Assembly (NCBI GenBank): GCA_014284505.1
Contig: JAAFYY010000001.1
Location: 6,931,845 to 6,995,844, forward strand
Length of the DNA stretch: 64,000 nt
Reading direction: 5' to 3'
Source of the DNA: Streptacidiphilus sp. 4-A2
GTDB taxonomy: Bacteria > Actinomycetota > Actinomycetes > Streptomycetales > Streptomycetaceae
Below the pieces are notes generated by a model. It saw nothing but the letters and a program-made list of their open reading frames with translations. It was not told the DNA's origin and ran no database searches. How positions within the stretch are numbered: the stretch's first letter is position 1; the number at the start of each line of letters is the position of its first letter. Position numbers and translations under genes: made by a program. Below, one piece after another: positions 38,410 to 47,332 of this stretch.

Positions 38410-39696
38410 GTGCCCGCACTTGTGCTGGTCGGCGCTCAGTGGGGCGACGAGGGCAAGGGGAAGGCCACCGACCTCCTCGGCGGCTCGGTCGACTACGTGG
38501 TCCGCTATCAGGGCGGCAACAACGCCGGTCACACGGTGGTCGTAGGCGATCAGAAGTACGCACTTCATCTGCTCCCCTCCGGCATCCTCAGTCCCACCTG
38601 TACACCGGTGATCGGCAACGGCGTGGTGATCGACCCGGCGGTGCTGTTCTCCGAGCTGGTGGGCCTCCAGGAGCGCGGCGTCGACACGTCCAAGCTGCTG
38701 GTCTCCGGCAACGCCCACCTGATCACCCCGTACCACCGGACCCTGGACAAGGTGTCCGAGCGCTTCCTCGGCAAGCGCAAGATCGGCACCACCGGGCGCG
38801 GCATCGGCCCGGCCTACGCCGACAAGATCAACCGCGTCGGCATCCGGGTCCAGGACCTCTTTGACGAGAGCATCCTGCGGCAGAAGATCGAAGCCGCGCT
38901 GCACGACAAGAACCAGATCCTGGTGAAGCTCTACAACCGGCGCGCGGTCCCGGCCGAGCTGGTCGTCGAGGAGTACCTCGGCTACGCCGAGAAGCTGCGC
39001 CCGTTCGTCGCCGACACCGTGCTGGTGCTGAACGAGGCGCTGGAGCAGGGCAAGGTCGTGCTGATGGAGGGCGGCCAGGGCACCCTGCTGGACGTGGACC
39101 ACGGCACGTACCCCTTCGTCACCTCGTCCAACCCGACGGCGGGCGGCGCCTGCACCGGTACCGGGATCGGTCCCACGAAGATCGACCGGGTCATCGGCAT
39201 CCTCAAGGCCTACACCACCCGGGTCGGCTCCGGACCCTTCCCGACCGAACTGCTGGACGCCGACGGCGAGGCGCTGCGCCGGATCGGTGGCGAGCGCGGG
39301 GTCACCACCGGCCGCGACCGCCGCTGCGGCTGGTTCGACGCCCCGATCGCCCGCTACGCGACCCGGGTCAACGGCCTCACCGACTTCTTCCTGACCAAGC
39401 TGGACGTGCTCACCGGCTGGGAGCAGATCCCGGTCTGCGTGGCCTACGAGATCGACGGCAGGCGGGTCGAGGAGCTGCCCTACTCGCAGACCGACTTCCA
39501 CCACGCGAAGCCGATCTACGAGAACCTGCCGGGCTGGTCGGAGGACATCACCAAGGCGCAGACCTTCGAGGACCTGCCGAAGAACGCGCGGGCCTATGTG
39601 AAGGCGCTGGAGGAGATGTCGGGCGCGCCGATCTCCGCGATCGGGGTCGGCCCCGGCCGTACCGAGACCATCCAGATCAACTCCTTCCTGTCGTAG
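38410..39696 (+). CDS. purA: Adenylosuccinate synthetase
   Basis: 428 residues, intact. GTG 38410 opens VPALVLVGAQWGDEGKGKATDLLGG, the GTP-binding GQWGDEGKGK-type loop (AQWGDEGKGK). Then YQGGNNAGHTVV, LLPSGIL, GNGVVIDP, KRKIGTTGRGIGPAYADKINR, MEGGQGTLLDVDHGTYPFVTSSNPTAGGACTGTGIGP and GRDRRCGWFDAP. It joins IMP and aspartate with GTP to adenylosuccinate, committing IMP to AMP. Divergent from the DAGK-like gene with a hairpin in its leader. Confidence 0.97.
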   Translation: MPALVLVGAQWGDEGKGKATDLLGGSVDYVVRYQGGNNAGHTVVVGDQKYALHLLPSGILSPTCTPVIGNGVVIDPAVLFSELVGLQERGVDTSKLLVSGNAHLITPYHRTLDKVSERFLGKRKIGTTGRGIGPAYADKINRVGIRVQDLFDESILRQKIEAALHDKNQILVKLYNRRAVPAELVVEEYLGYAEKLRPFVADTVLVLNEALEQGKVVLMEGGQGTLLDVDHGTYPFVTSSNPTAGGACTGTGIGPTKIDRVIGILKAYTTRVGSGPFPTELLDADGEALRRIGGERGVTTGRDRRCGWFDAPIARYATRVNGLTDFFLTKLDVLTGWEQIPVCVAYEIDGRRVEELPYSQTDFHHAKPIYENLPGWSEDITKAQTFEDLPKNARAYVKALEEMSGAPISAIGVGPGRTETIQINSFLS

Positions 39697-39724
39697 TCAG
39701 GCAGGCCGTAGTCAAGCAGGCCCC

Positions 39725-39761
39725 ACCGAGCCCCCGTCGCAGCATGCGGCGGGGGCTCGGT
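39725..39761 (+). terminator. purA terminator hairpin
   Basis: 17-bp arms ACCGAGCCCCCGTCGCA / TGCGGCGGGGGCTCGGT with one mismatch, 28 bp after the purA stop. Confidence 0.8.
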
Positions 39762-39777
39762 GCGTTCCGGGTCCGCT

Positions 39778-39849
<72 letters not shown>

Positions 39850-39855
39850 TGTGCA

Positions 39856-39895
39856 GTTTGAACTAGTGCAGAAAAGAATTGCACATAGTTCAAAC
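39856..39895. promoter_or_regulatory. Inverted repeat over a GNAT promoter
   Basis: GTTTGAACTA (39856-39865) and TAGTTCAAAC (39886-39895) are perfect 10-bp arms, extended inwards by GTGCA/TGCAC. The right arm lies within the promoter -35 TTGCAC (39879-39884), 17-bp spacer, -10 TAGAGT (39902-39907), so a bound regulator would occlude RNA polymerase. The region is unusually AT-rich for this genome. Confidence 0.65.
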
Positions 39896-39913
39896 CTTCT
39901 CTAGAGTCTGGCC

Positions 39914-40505
39914 ATGCCCGCCAAGACCCCCGCACCCACCGTGCTCACCGGCCGCCACATCCGCCTGGAACCGCTCACCATGGGCCATGTCCCCGACCTC
40001 TTCGCCGCCGGCGGCGGGGACGAGGAGGTGTGGCGCTGGCTCACCGTCCTGCCTCCGAAGACCGAGCCGGAGCTGGCCGAGCTCGCCGCCGAGCTGATCG
40101 CCGACGACGCCTATGTGGCCTTCGCCGTGATCGACCTGGCCTCCGGCAAGGCCGTCGGCTGGACCACCTACATGGATTTCAGCGCCCGTGACGAGCGTCT
40201 GGAGATCGGCTGGACCTGGTACGGCCGCTCCGTCTGGCGTACCGCCGTCAACACCGAGGCCAAGCTGCTGCTGCTCACCCACGCCTTCGAGGAGCTGGGC
40301 ATGGGCCGGGTGCAGTGGAAGACCGACCACCTCAACCTGCGCTCGCAGGAGGCCATCCGGCGGCTCGGCGCCAGCCCGAGGCACCCTGCGGCGGCACCGG
40401 CTGCGCCCGGACGGCAGCTGGCGCTCCAGCGTCTACTTCTCGATGCTGTCCGACGAGTGGCCGGCCGCCAAGGCCCGCCTCACCGAGCGCCTGGCCCGGG
40501 GGTGA
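39914..40505 (+). CDS. GNAT acetyltransferase (RimJ-like), probably leaderless
   Basis: About 197 residues. ATG 39914 is only 6 nt after the -10 TAGAGT, so the mRNA is probably leaderless. VLTGRHIRLEPLTMGHVPDLFAAGG, AFAVIDLASGKAVGWTTYMDFSARDERLEIGWTWYGRSVWRTAVNTEAKLLLLTHAFEELGMGRVQWKTDHLNLRSQEAIRRLGA is the RimJ/RimL-type GNAT pattern with the acetyl-CoA loop and the R-VQ-KTD-N-RS strand. The frame breaks near 40380; the protein ends GSWRSSVYFSMLSDEWPAAKARLTERLARG. Substrate unknown. Overlaps the next gene by GTGA. Confidence 0.85.
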
Positions 40506-40966
40506 GCGGCGTGTCCGGGCTGACCGTCACCGCCGCCCGCGCCGGGGACGAGCCGCGCTGGCGCGAGCTCTTCCAGGGCTACGCGGCCTTCTACGCCGTA
40601 CCGCTGACCGACGACGACTACCGGCGGGTCTGGTCCTGGATCCACGACCCGGCCCGGGAGATCCGCTGCCTGCTGGCCAGGGACGCCACCGGCCGACCGG
40701 TGGGACTGGCCCACTACCGTCCCTATGACTCGCCGCTGCGCGGGACCTGCGGCTTCCTGGACGACCTCTTCGTCGACCCGGCCGTGCGCGGCGGCGGGGC
40801 GGCCGACGCGCTGCTGGCCGAGCTGCGCCGGATCGCCGCCGCCGAGGGCTGGCCGCTGATCCGCTGGAACACCGCCGAGGACAACTACCGCGCCCGGGCC
40901 GTCTATGACCGGCATGCGGTGAAAACGGTGTTTCTGACCTACAGCATGTCCACGCAGCAGGACTGA
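40502..40966 (+). CDS. GNAT acetyltransferase
   Basis: 154 residues, intact. GTG 40502 overlaps the upstream stop. LTVTAARAGDEPRWRELFQGYAAFYAVPLTDDDYRRVWSWIHD, GLAHYRPYDSPLRGTCGFLDDLFVDPAVRGGGAADALLAELRRIAAAEGWPLIRWNTAEDNYRARAVYDRHA has the V-PxxRGGGAADALL acetyl-CoA loop and the RWNTAxxNxxARxxYD motif. Translationally coupled to the preceding GNAT; substrate unknown. Confidence 0.88.
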   Translation: MSGVSGLTVTAARAGDEPRWRELFQGYAAFYAVPLTDDDYRRVWSWIHDPAREIRCLLARDATGRPVGLAHYRPYDSPLRGTCGFLDDLFVDPAVRGGGAADALLAELRRIAAAEGWPLIRWNTAEDNYRARAVYDRHAVKTVFLTYSMSTQQD

Positions 40967-41058
40967 CCGTGACCGACTGACAGGCTGTCGCCCGGACGTG
41001 GAATCGCCTGACAAGGTGTTCATTCTCGCGCCTGAAACGTCTCCGTAGGCTGGCGCCC

Positions 41059-42342
41059 ATGAGCATCCCTGTCGACTCCGCTGCCGGGCAGGCCGTCAAA
41101 CCGTGCCCGTCTTCCACTCGTGGTCCGCGCAGGCCCTGATCGATCCCCTCGCCGTGGCCGGGGCGTCGGGCTCCTACTTCTGGGACTACGAGGGCAACCG
41201 CTACCTCGACTTCTCCTCCCAGCTGGTGAACACCAACATCGGCCACCAGCATCCCAAGGTGGTCGCGGCCATCCAGGAGCAGGCCGCCAAGCTGTGCACC
41301 TTCGCCCCGCGCGTGGACGTCCGCAGCGAGGCCGCGCGGCTGATCGCCGAGCGCACCCCGGGCGACCTGAACAAGATCTTCTTCACCAACGGCGGCGCCG
41401 AGGCCAACGAGAACGCCATCAACACCGGCCGGCAGAAGGTGCTCTCCACCTACCGCTCGTACCACGGCGCCACCGCCAACGCGATCGCGCTGACCGGCGA
41501 CCCGCGCCGCTGGGCCAACGAGACCGGTGTCTCCGGCATCGTCCACTTCTGGGGCCCCTACGCCTACCGCTCCAACTTCCACGCCGAGAACGAGGCGCAG
41601 GAGTGCGAGCGGGCGCTGGCGCACCTGGAGGAGACCATCGCGTTCGAGGGTCCGGGGACCGTCGCCGCGATCATCCTGGAGACCGTGGTCGGCACCGCCG
41701 GGATCCTGATCCCGCCGGCCGGCTACCTGGCCGGGGTCCGCGAGATCTGCGACCGCTACGGCATCCTTCATCCTGGACGAGGTCATGGCCGGCTTCGGTC
41801 GCACCGGCGCCTGGTTCGCCGCCGACCACTGGGGCGTCACCCCGGACCTGCTGACCTTCGCCAAGGGCGTCAACTCCGGCTATGTGCCGCTCGGCGTCGC
41901 CATCAGCGGCGCCATCGCGGAGACCTTCGCCGAGCGCCCCTTCCCCGGCGGGCTCACCTACTCCGGCACCCGCTGGCCTGCGCCTGGCCACCCTCAACGC
42001 CATGGCCGAGGAGGGCATCGTCGAGAACGCCAGGCGGCTCGGCGAGGACGTCATCGGCCCCGGCCTGCGCGAGCTGGCCGAGCGCCACCCGGCCATCGGC
42101 GAGGTCCGCGGCCTCGAACTGGTCCGCAACGCGAGACCCGGGAGCCGCTCACCCCGTACAACGCCGCCGGTGCGGCCGCGGCCCCGATCAATCGCCGCCG
42201 CCTGCAAGAAGCGGGGCCTGTGGCCGTTCGTGAACATGAAACCGGATGCACGCCGCCCTGCAACAGCAGCGACGAGGAGATCCGCGCGGGTCTGGCGATC
42301 CTCGACGAGGTGCTGACCCTCGCCGACGCGCACACGGTCTGA
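41059..42342 (+). CDS. Class III (omega/beta-alanine-type) aminotransferase
   Basis: About 430 residues. ATG 41059 is 7 nt after TAGGCT, probably leaderless. VFHSWSAQALIDPLAVAGASGSYFWDYEGNRYLDFSSQLVNTNIGHQHPKVV; FFTNGGAEANENAINTGR; YRSYHGATANAIALTGDPRRW; ILETVVGTAGILIPPAGYL; FILDEVMAGFGRTG (cofactor Asp); LLTFAKGVNSGYVPLG (PLP lysine in FAKG); TREPLTPYNAAGAA. Frame changes near 41098, 41768, 41955-41985 and 42135-42240 all fit one- or two-base losses. The class uses pyruvate with omega-amino acids such as beta-alanine; exact substrate unknown. Followed by a GntR regulator. Confidence 0.87.
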
Positions 42343-42503
42343 CACGCTCGGTTCACTCCGGGGCCTGCCGCCGCCCCGGAGTCGTCACGGCCCCGAAAAC
42401 CCGTTGGGACAAGGGTTTCGGGGCCGTACGATTAGCAGGCACTATTACGGTCAATTCAGCTCAATCATCCAGAGTGCGAGCATCCAGTCGGGGGAGGGCG
42501 GCC

Positions 42504-43607
42504 GTGCCAGTGGGCGACCGCGACCCCAGTCGCGCCGATGCCGGACGTGCCCCGGGCCGTCCCGGCCGGCCGTCGGCCCGGAGCCAGCCGCAGCCGGTGC
42601 TTCAGCGCCCGGTCCAGCGCAGCAGCCTGCGCGAGCAGGTCTCCGGGGCGCTGCGCGAGGAGATGATGGCCGGGCGGCTGCCGGCCGGCACCCACTTCAC
42701 GGTCAAGGAGATCGCCGAGCTCTACGGCGTCTCGGCCACCCCGGTCCGCGAGGCGCTGCTGGACCTCGCCGCCCAGGACCTGCTCTGGATCGAGCACAAC
42801 CGCGGCTTCACCGTCCCCCAGCTGAGCTGGGCCGACTACCTGGATGTGATCGAGGCCAGGACTCTGGTCACCGACGGGATGCTGCGCCGGATCAGCGTCC
42901 GGCCCAAGCACGTCGAATGGAGCCGGATGCCCTCGCTCCAGCGCCGCGCCGACGCCGCCGCCCGCGCCGCCCGCTCCGGCCATCTGGACGTCCTGGTGGG
43001 CTGCGACCGCCGGTTCTGGGGCGAGCTGGCACTGCTGCTGGGCAACCCCAAGCTGGCGAACTACCTGGACTGGCTGCGGGTCCAGTACTGGATCTTCGCC
43101 GCGCCGCACCTGCGCCGCCGCACCGACATCGCCGCCTTCTGCTGGGCCGGGCACCTGGAACTGACCGAGCGGATCCGGGCCAACGACTGGCCCAGCGTGC
43201 ACCGCAGGCTGATCGACTACAACCGGCAGTCGGTGGAGCAGATGGCGGCGCTGTGCGGTGAGTACCTGGAGGCCGACGAGGTCGCGGTGTTCCTCGGCGG
43301 CTTCTTCGAGGGCGGCGGCTACCCGGACTCGGCCGGCTTCACCGACTTCACCGGCCGCCGGGCACACCGAGCCCGCCGGACCGACGGAGCCCGGGAGTCC
43401 CGACGCCGGGGCCGCGGACACCGACCCGGGCGCCGCGGTGCCGCCGCAGCGGCAGCCGCCCGCGCGTCACCCGGTCAGCCCTCGGCGTCGGCTTCGCTGT
43501 CCGTACAGGCATCCGCACCGCCGTCCGTGGTTTCGTCACCCCCGGTGGGCCGCGCGGCGGTACTGTCACCCTCCGTGCCGCCGCTGGCCGGGCGGACAGT
43601 CCACTGA
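42504..43607 (+). CDS. GntR-family transcriptional regulator (FCD-like)
   Basis: GTG 42504 follows GGGGAGGGC. The Arg/Pro-rich N-terminal tail is followed by a winged helix: SLREQVSGALREEMMAGRLPAGTHFTVKEIAELYGVSATPVREALLDLAAQDLLWIEHNRGFTVPQLS. The all-helical effector domain (YLDVIEARTLVTDGMLRRISV..., HLELTERIRANDWPSVHRRLIDYNRQSVEQMAAL) resembles FadR/FCD members. After about 43350 the frame may shift, since the alternative frame gives a more natural Pro/Ala/Asp tail. It may control the adjacent aminotransferase gene, 161 bp upstream on the same strand. Confidence 0.82.
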   Translation: MPVGDRDPSRADAGRAPGRPGRPSARSQPQPVLQRPVQRSSLREQVSGALREEMMAGRLPAGTHFTVKEIAELYGVSATPVREALLDLAAQDLLWIEHNRGFTVPQLSWADYLDVIEARTLVTDGMLRRISVRPKHVEWSRMPSLQRRADAAARAARSGHLDVLVGCDRRFWGELALLLGNPKLANYLDWLRVQYWIFAAPHLRRRTDIAAFCWAGHLELTERIRANDWPSVHRRLIDYNRQSVEQMAALCGEYLEADEVAVFLGGFFEGGGYPDSAGFTDFTGRRAHRARRTDGARESRRRGRGHRPGRRGAAAAAAARASPGQPSASASLSVQASAPPSVVSSPPVGRAAVLSPSVPPLAGRTVH

Positions 43608-43694
43608 CCGCTGCCCCGCTGACCGCGCGGGGCTCAGCCGTTAGGGTTGTCAGGGACTGACCGCCGACCGGTGCATACGCGCCCAGGAGTGCCC

Positions 43695-44341
43695 GTGGCC
43701 TGTGACATCTGGCTCGTCCCGCTTGTCGATGTGCTGGTCCACAGCCCCGACAACCCGTTCGCCGAGGACCTGGCCGTCTACAACGCCTCGCTCAACGCCT
43801 GCGGTCTGCCGGAAGTCCCGATCTTCCGCTACATGCCAGGGCTGAGCGGGGACGTCGAGCCGATCGCCGCGTTCGACTACGACTCGCTGCACTTCCTGCG
43901 CCGCGCCTACCTGCTCCAGCTCACCGGCCTGGACGTCACCCCGGTGGACGCGCTCGGCGGCGACTACGAGCAGCTGCTGGAGATGTTCGAGGACGCGGCC
44001 GAGCGGTCGCACCTGGTCTGGCACTTCGACCACGCCGGGGCCTATGTCCCGATCGACTTCGAACGGCCGATAGTGGACGACGCGCTGCTCGCCGCCGGGG
44101 CCCGCTGGGCTCGGCCCAGGGACTGCTGCGGGAGCTGGAGGCGGTGGCCCCGTACATCGGGATCGACCACCAGCTGCCGCCGGTCCCGGTACGGCCGGTC
44201 GCGCCGACCACGCTGGAGGGCCCGGCCTACCCGCCGCCCGGCAACGACGGCCCCTTCGCCCGCGAGCGGCACGCCTGGACCGGCCTGCACGCGGCGGCGG
44301 TACGGGCACTCGGCCAGGGCTCCATGGTGGTCTTCGCCTGA
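43695..44341 (+). CDS. Conserved hypothetical protein
   Basis: About 215 residues. GTG 43695 follows CCAGGAG; VACDIWLVPLVDVLVHSPDNPFAEDLAVYNASLNACGLPEVPIFRYMPGL, FDYDSLHFLRRAYLLQLTGLDVTPVDALGGDYEQLLEMFEDAAERSHLVWHFDHAGAYVPIDF and, after a frame change near 44110, GLLRELEAVAPYIGIDHQLP. An all-alpha/beta soluble protein with many aromatic and acidic residues. I have seen similar Streptomyces hypotheticals but know no function. Monocistronic; ends before an imperfect terminator. Confidence 0.7.
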
Positions 44342-44403
44342 CCTGCCGACCTGGCGGCCTGCCGACCTGCCGACCTGCTCACCTGGCGGTCTGCTGACCT
44401 GGC
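44339..44403. repeat. Degenerate GACCTGCC tandem repeats
   Basis: Imperfect 8-13-bp units built on GACCTGCC / GACCTGGCGG directly after the stop of the upstream gene. Non-coding; no stable single hairpin. Confidence 0.5.
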
Positions 44404-44418
44404 TGGAACCGCACAGAT

Positions 44419-44457
44419 GCCGGTGGGGGGTACGCGATCGCGTACCACCCCACCGGC
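44419..44457. terminator. Terminator hairpin between convergent genes
   Basis: GCCGGTGGGGGGTACGCG pairs imperfectly with CGCGTACCACCCCACCGGC (one bulge) around ATCG. Confidence 0.7.
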
Positions 44458-44478
44458 GCTGCTGTCCGCCCGTTCGCC

Positions 44479-45286
44479 CTAGCGCAGCGGGGACTCCGGC
44501 GGGCGCTGGCGCGGCATGGTCGGCCGCCCGCCGCTGCCCAGCGACGGCAGCACCCGCACCTGCGCGCCCGAGCCCTCGGTGCGTCCGCCCCACACGCCCG
44601 CCGCCTGCGTCGGCAGCTGGGTCATCGAGGCCCGGAACTCCAGCATCCACTCCGAGGTCTCGGTGCGGACCATGTCCGACACGTCCTCGCAGAAGCGGCG
44701 CAGCACGCCCAGACAGCGCTCGGCGGCCTCACTGGCGGTGCCCTCGGTCGGGCCGAGCACCTCGCGCACGCACTCCGAGGCCCAGTCGAACTGGAACGCC
44801 TCCAGCCGGCGTTGCAGCGCCTGTCCGGTGCTGACGTCCCGCATCCAGCCGCTGGTCAGCCCGAAGGCCCGGTCCGCGCCCAGGGCGGCGGCGGCCAGCA
44901 GCAGCAGCGGATAGCCCCAGTCGGTCACCCGTGCCGGACCCCGGTCAGCCCCACCAGCGGCGCGGTCGCCCCGGCCACCCCGAGCAGCGCGGCCAGGCAG
45001 CGCAGCACCCGGGCGCCGCGGCGCTTCCAGCGGCGGTCCCGGTGGTACCACTCGATCGCCTCCAGGGCCCGCTCCTCCGACCAGCGGTAGAGCTCCTCCA
45101 GCCGCTCCGCGGGCTCACCCCAGTCGCCCAGCGGGAACTGCCGGACGCTCAGGTCCCGTCCGTGCTGGACGCTGCCGGCGGTGGTCTGCCGGCGGCACCG
45201 GTGGCGGAGGCCGCGGACCGCGGCTCCTCCTGACCCGGCTCGGAACCCCAGGGGCTCTCTTCGGGCTGCATATCGGGCTGGCTCAC
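44479..45286 (-). CDS. SLATT/DUF4231-like two-TM protein
   Basis: About 270 residues. GTG 45286 (VSQPDMQPEESPWGSEPG). After a disordered acidic N-terminus: FPLGDWGEPAERLEELYRWSEERALEAIEWYHRDRRWKRRGARVLRCLAALLGVAGATAPLVGL, a helix with EWY followed by a first membrane segment, then YPLLLLAAAALGADRAFGLTSGWMRDVSTGQALQRRLEAFQFDWASE, a second membrane segment and a long helix. This matches the SLATT (2TM) layout. The frame changes near 45185 and 44940. SLATT proteins are proposed pore-forming effectors in nucleotide-sensing conflict systems, but this one has no sensor or nucleotidyltransferase neighbour, so it is probably a housekeeping version. Confidence 0.72.
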
Positions 45287-45630
45287 CGCGAGAACTCCCT
45301 GTCCTTCGGCCCATCGGGCCCGATCGTCCCAGTCTGCAAACACCACTTCTTACCGCCAAATGGCTGACCATGGTTGCAGATTCGCTGGTATTGGTGCGCG
45401 AATCGGCCTGCTGAGCCGCTGGCTGCCGTGCCGTTGCGGTCCATTGTGGTCCCCCGGGATTCACCCGTCTGAGTGGGTGGCTCCCGGGGCGCCCCTGACC
45501 CTCCCTCCGCTCCCCGATACAGGTCCCGGGTCAGGTCCCGGTCGGGTCCCCGCGCCGCTTCCCGGGCCGGTCCCGGCGTGGCCAGGTCCGGAGGTCGGGC
45601 GTTATCGGTGCAGGCACTAGGCTCGGGCCC
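45287..45630. other. Divergent intergenic region before purD
   Basis: About 340 bp. GATTCGC-N12-GCGAATC at 45379-45404 is a perfect 7-bp inverted repeat, a possible operator. Several AGGTCCCGG/GGTCCC repeats occur at 45515-45575. TAGGCT at 45618-45623 is a -10 only 7 nt before the purD GTG, so purD may be leaderless. Confidence 0.5.
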
Positions 45631-46868
45631 GTGAAGGTCCTCGTTATCGGCGGCGGCGCCCGCGAACATGCCCTGTGCCGCGCGCTCTCCCTTGATCCGC
45701 AAGTCACCGCCGTGCACTGCGCCCCCGGCAACGCCGGATCGCGCGGGTAGCCCAGCTCCACCCGGTGGACCCGCTGGACGGCTCCGCCGTCGCCGACCTC
45801 GCCGTCGCCCTGGGCGCCGAGCTGGTGGTCGTCGGCCCCGAGGCCCCGCTGGTGGCCGGGGTCGCCGACGCGGTCCGCGGCCGCGGCATCCCGGTGTTCG
45901 GCCCGAGCGGCGAGGCCGCGCAGCTGGAGGGCTCCAAGGCGTTCGCCAAGGACGTCATGGCCGCCGCCAACATCCCCACCGCGCGCTCCTATGTCTGCAC
46001 CACCCCGAGGAGGCCGCGCACGCGCTGGACGCCTTCGGGGCGCCCTATGTGGTCAAGGACGACGGTCTGGCCGCGGGCAAGGGCGTGGTGGTCACCTCCG
46101 ACCTCCAGGCCGCGCTCGCCCACGCCGCCTCCTGCGAGCGGGTGGTGATCGAGGAGTTCCTGGACGGCCCCGAGGTCTCGCTGTTCGCCGTCTGCGACGG
46201 CGACACCGTGGTCCCGCTCCAGCCCGCGCAGGACTTCAAGCGCGCCTACGACGGCGACCTGGGTCCCAACACCGGCGGCATGGGCGCGTACTCCCCGCTG
46301 CCCTGGGCCGACGCCGGGCTGGTGGAGGAGGTCCGGCGGACCGTGCTCCAGCCGGCCGTGGACGAGCTGCGCCGCCGGGGTACCCCTTCTCCGGCCTGCT
46401 CTTCGCGGGCCTGGCGATCACCTCCCGCGGGGTGCGGGTGATCGAGTTCAACGCGCGCTTCGGCGACCCGGAGACCCAGGTGGTGCTGGCCCGGCTGAGG
46501 ACCCCCTGGGCGGGCTGCTGCACGCCGCCGCCACCGGCCACCTCGCCGACTTCCCCGAGCTGCGCTGGCACGACGGGGCCGCGGTGACCGTCGTCATCGC
46601 CGCCGAGGGCTACCCGGAGGCGCCGCGCGGCGGCGACCCGATCACCGGGCTCGACGAGGCCGAGGCCGCCGACGGCACCGCCTATGTGCTGCACGCCGGA
46701 ACCAGACTGGCCGAGGACGGGGCCACCGTGCTGAGCGGCGGCCGGGTGCTGTCGGTCACCGCCACCGGCAAGGACGTCGCCCAGGCCCGGGAACGTGCCT
46801 ACGCGGCCAGCGGGAAGATCGCACTGTCCGGCTCGCACCACCGCTCGGACATCGCCGCCAAGGTCTGA
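45631..46868 (+). CDS. purD: Phosphoribosylamine-glycine ligase (frameshifted as read)
   Basis: About 415 residues after repair. GTG 45631: VKVLVIGGGAREHALCRALSLDPQVTAVHCAPGNAG; ELVVVGPEAPLVAGVAD; FGPSGEAAQLEGSKAFAKDVM; GAPYVVKDDGLAAGKGVVV (ATP-grasp loop); VVIEEFLDGPEVSLFAVCDG; QDFKRAYDGDLGPNTGGMGAYSPLP; VIEFNARFGDPETQVVL. It joins PRA and glycine with ATP to GAR. Breaks near 45740 (GCCGGATCG for expected GCCGGCATCG), 46005, 46380 and 46500. As an essential purine gene on minimal media, the breaks are probably sequence errors. Confidence 0.95.
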
Positions 46869-46878
46869 CCCGCCCGCC

Positions 46879-46902
46879 ACGGGCGCCCGCGCGGGCGCCC
46901 GT
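46879..46902 (+). terminator. purD terminator (perfect palindrome)
   Basis: ACGGGCGCCCGC / GCGGGCGCCCGT, 24-nt perfect palindrome 11 bp after the purD stop. Confidence 0.75.
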
Positions 46903-47332
46903 CGGCCGGTTGTACGGCGACCGCCCCGTACGAGCTGCCCCATACCGGCTGCCTCGCACCGGCTGCCTCGCACCGGCTGCTGACCGGCGCCAACGCCCGG
47001 CTGCCACCCGCCGGGAGCAATCCCCTCGCCCCGCGCCGAGCAACACCGGCGCGGGGCGAACAGCCTCCGCCGACTCACCCTTCGGGTGAACTGACCCCGA
47101 TCCGGCTGACGACTGCGCGCCTTCGGCCTTATGGTGCCCAGGACCGCACAGCCCAGCCCATCCGGCCGGGCCGTGTGGTGCTGCCGCGCGGGTACACCAA
47201 GCGGCGAGGGGGCAAGCTGCGGTCCATGGGGAATCACCGATCCGGGTGTTCCGGACCGTTCCTGGAACGCCGATCGCAGGCCGGGCGTCGGATCAGACAG
47301 AACCTGATCCGTCCCGGAGGACCGGGATCGGC
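46903..47332. other. Intergenic region with ACCGGCTGCCTCGC repeats
   Basis: About 430 bp. A 14-bp unit ACCGGCTGCCTCGC is repeated twice with a partial third copy at 46944-46980. The rest has no convincing coding frame. GGAGG at 47316-47320 may be the ribosome site of the next gene. Confidence 0.5.

Noticed and set aside
42504..44341. Aminotransferase, GntR and the following hypothetical as a catabolic or biosynthetic cluster
   Set aside because: Only one enzyme gene is present and the spacing suggests separate transcription units; co-function is not supported beyond possible regulation.
44479..45286. SLATT-like gene as part of an anti-phage system
   Set aside because: Neighbours are purD and housekeeping hypotheticals; no nucleotidyltransferase, SLOG or sensor gene is near.
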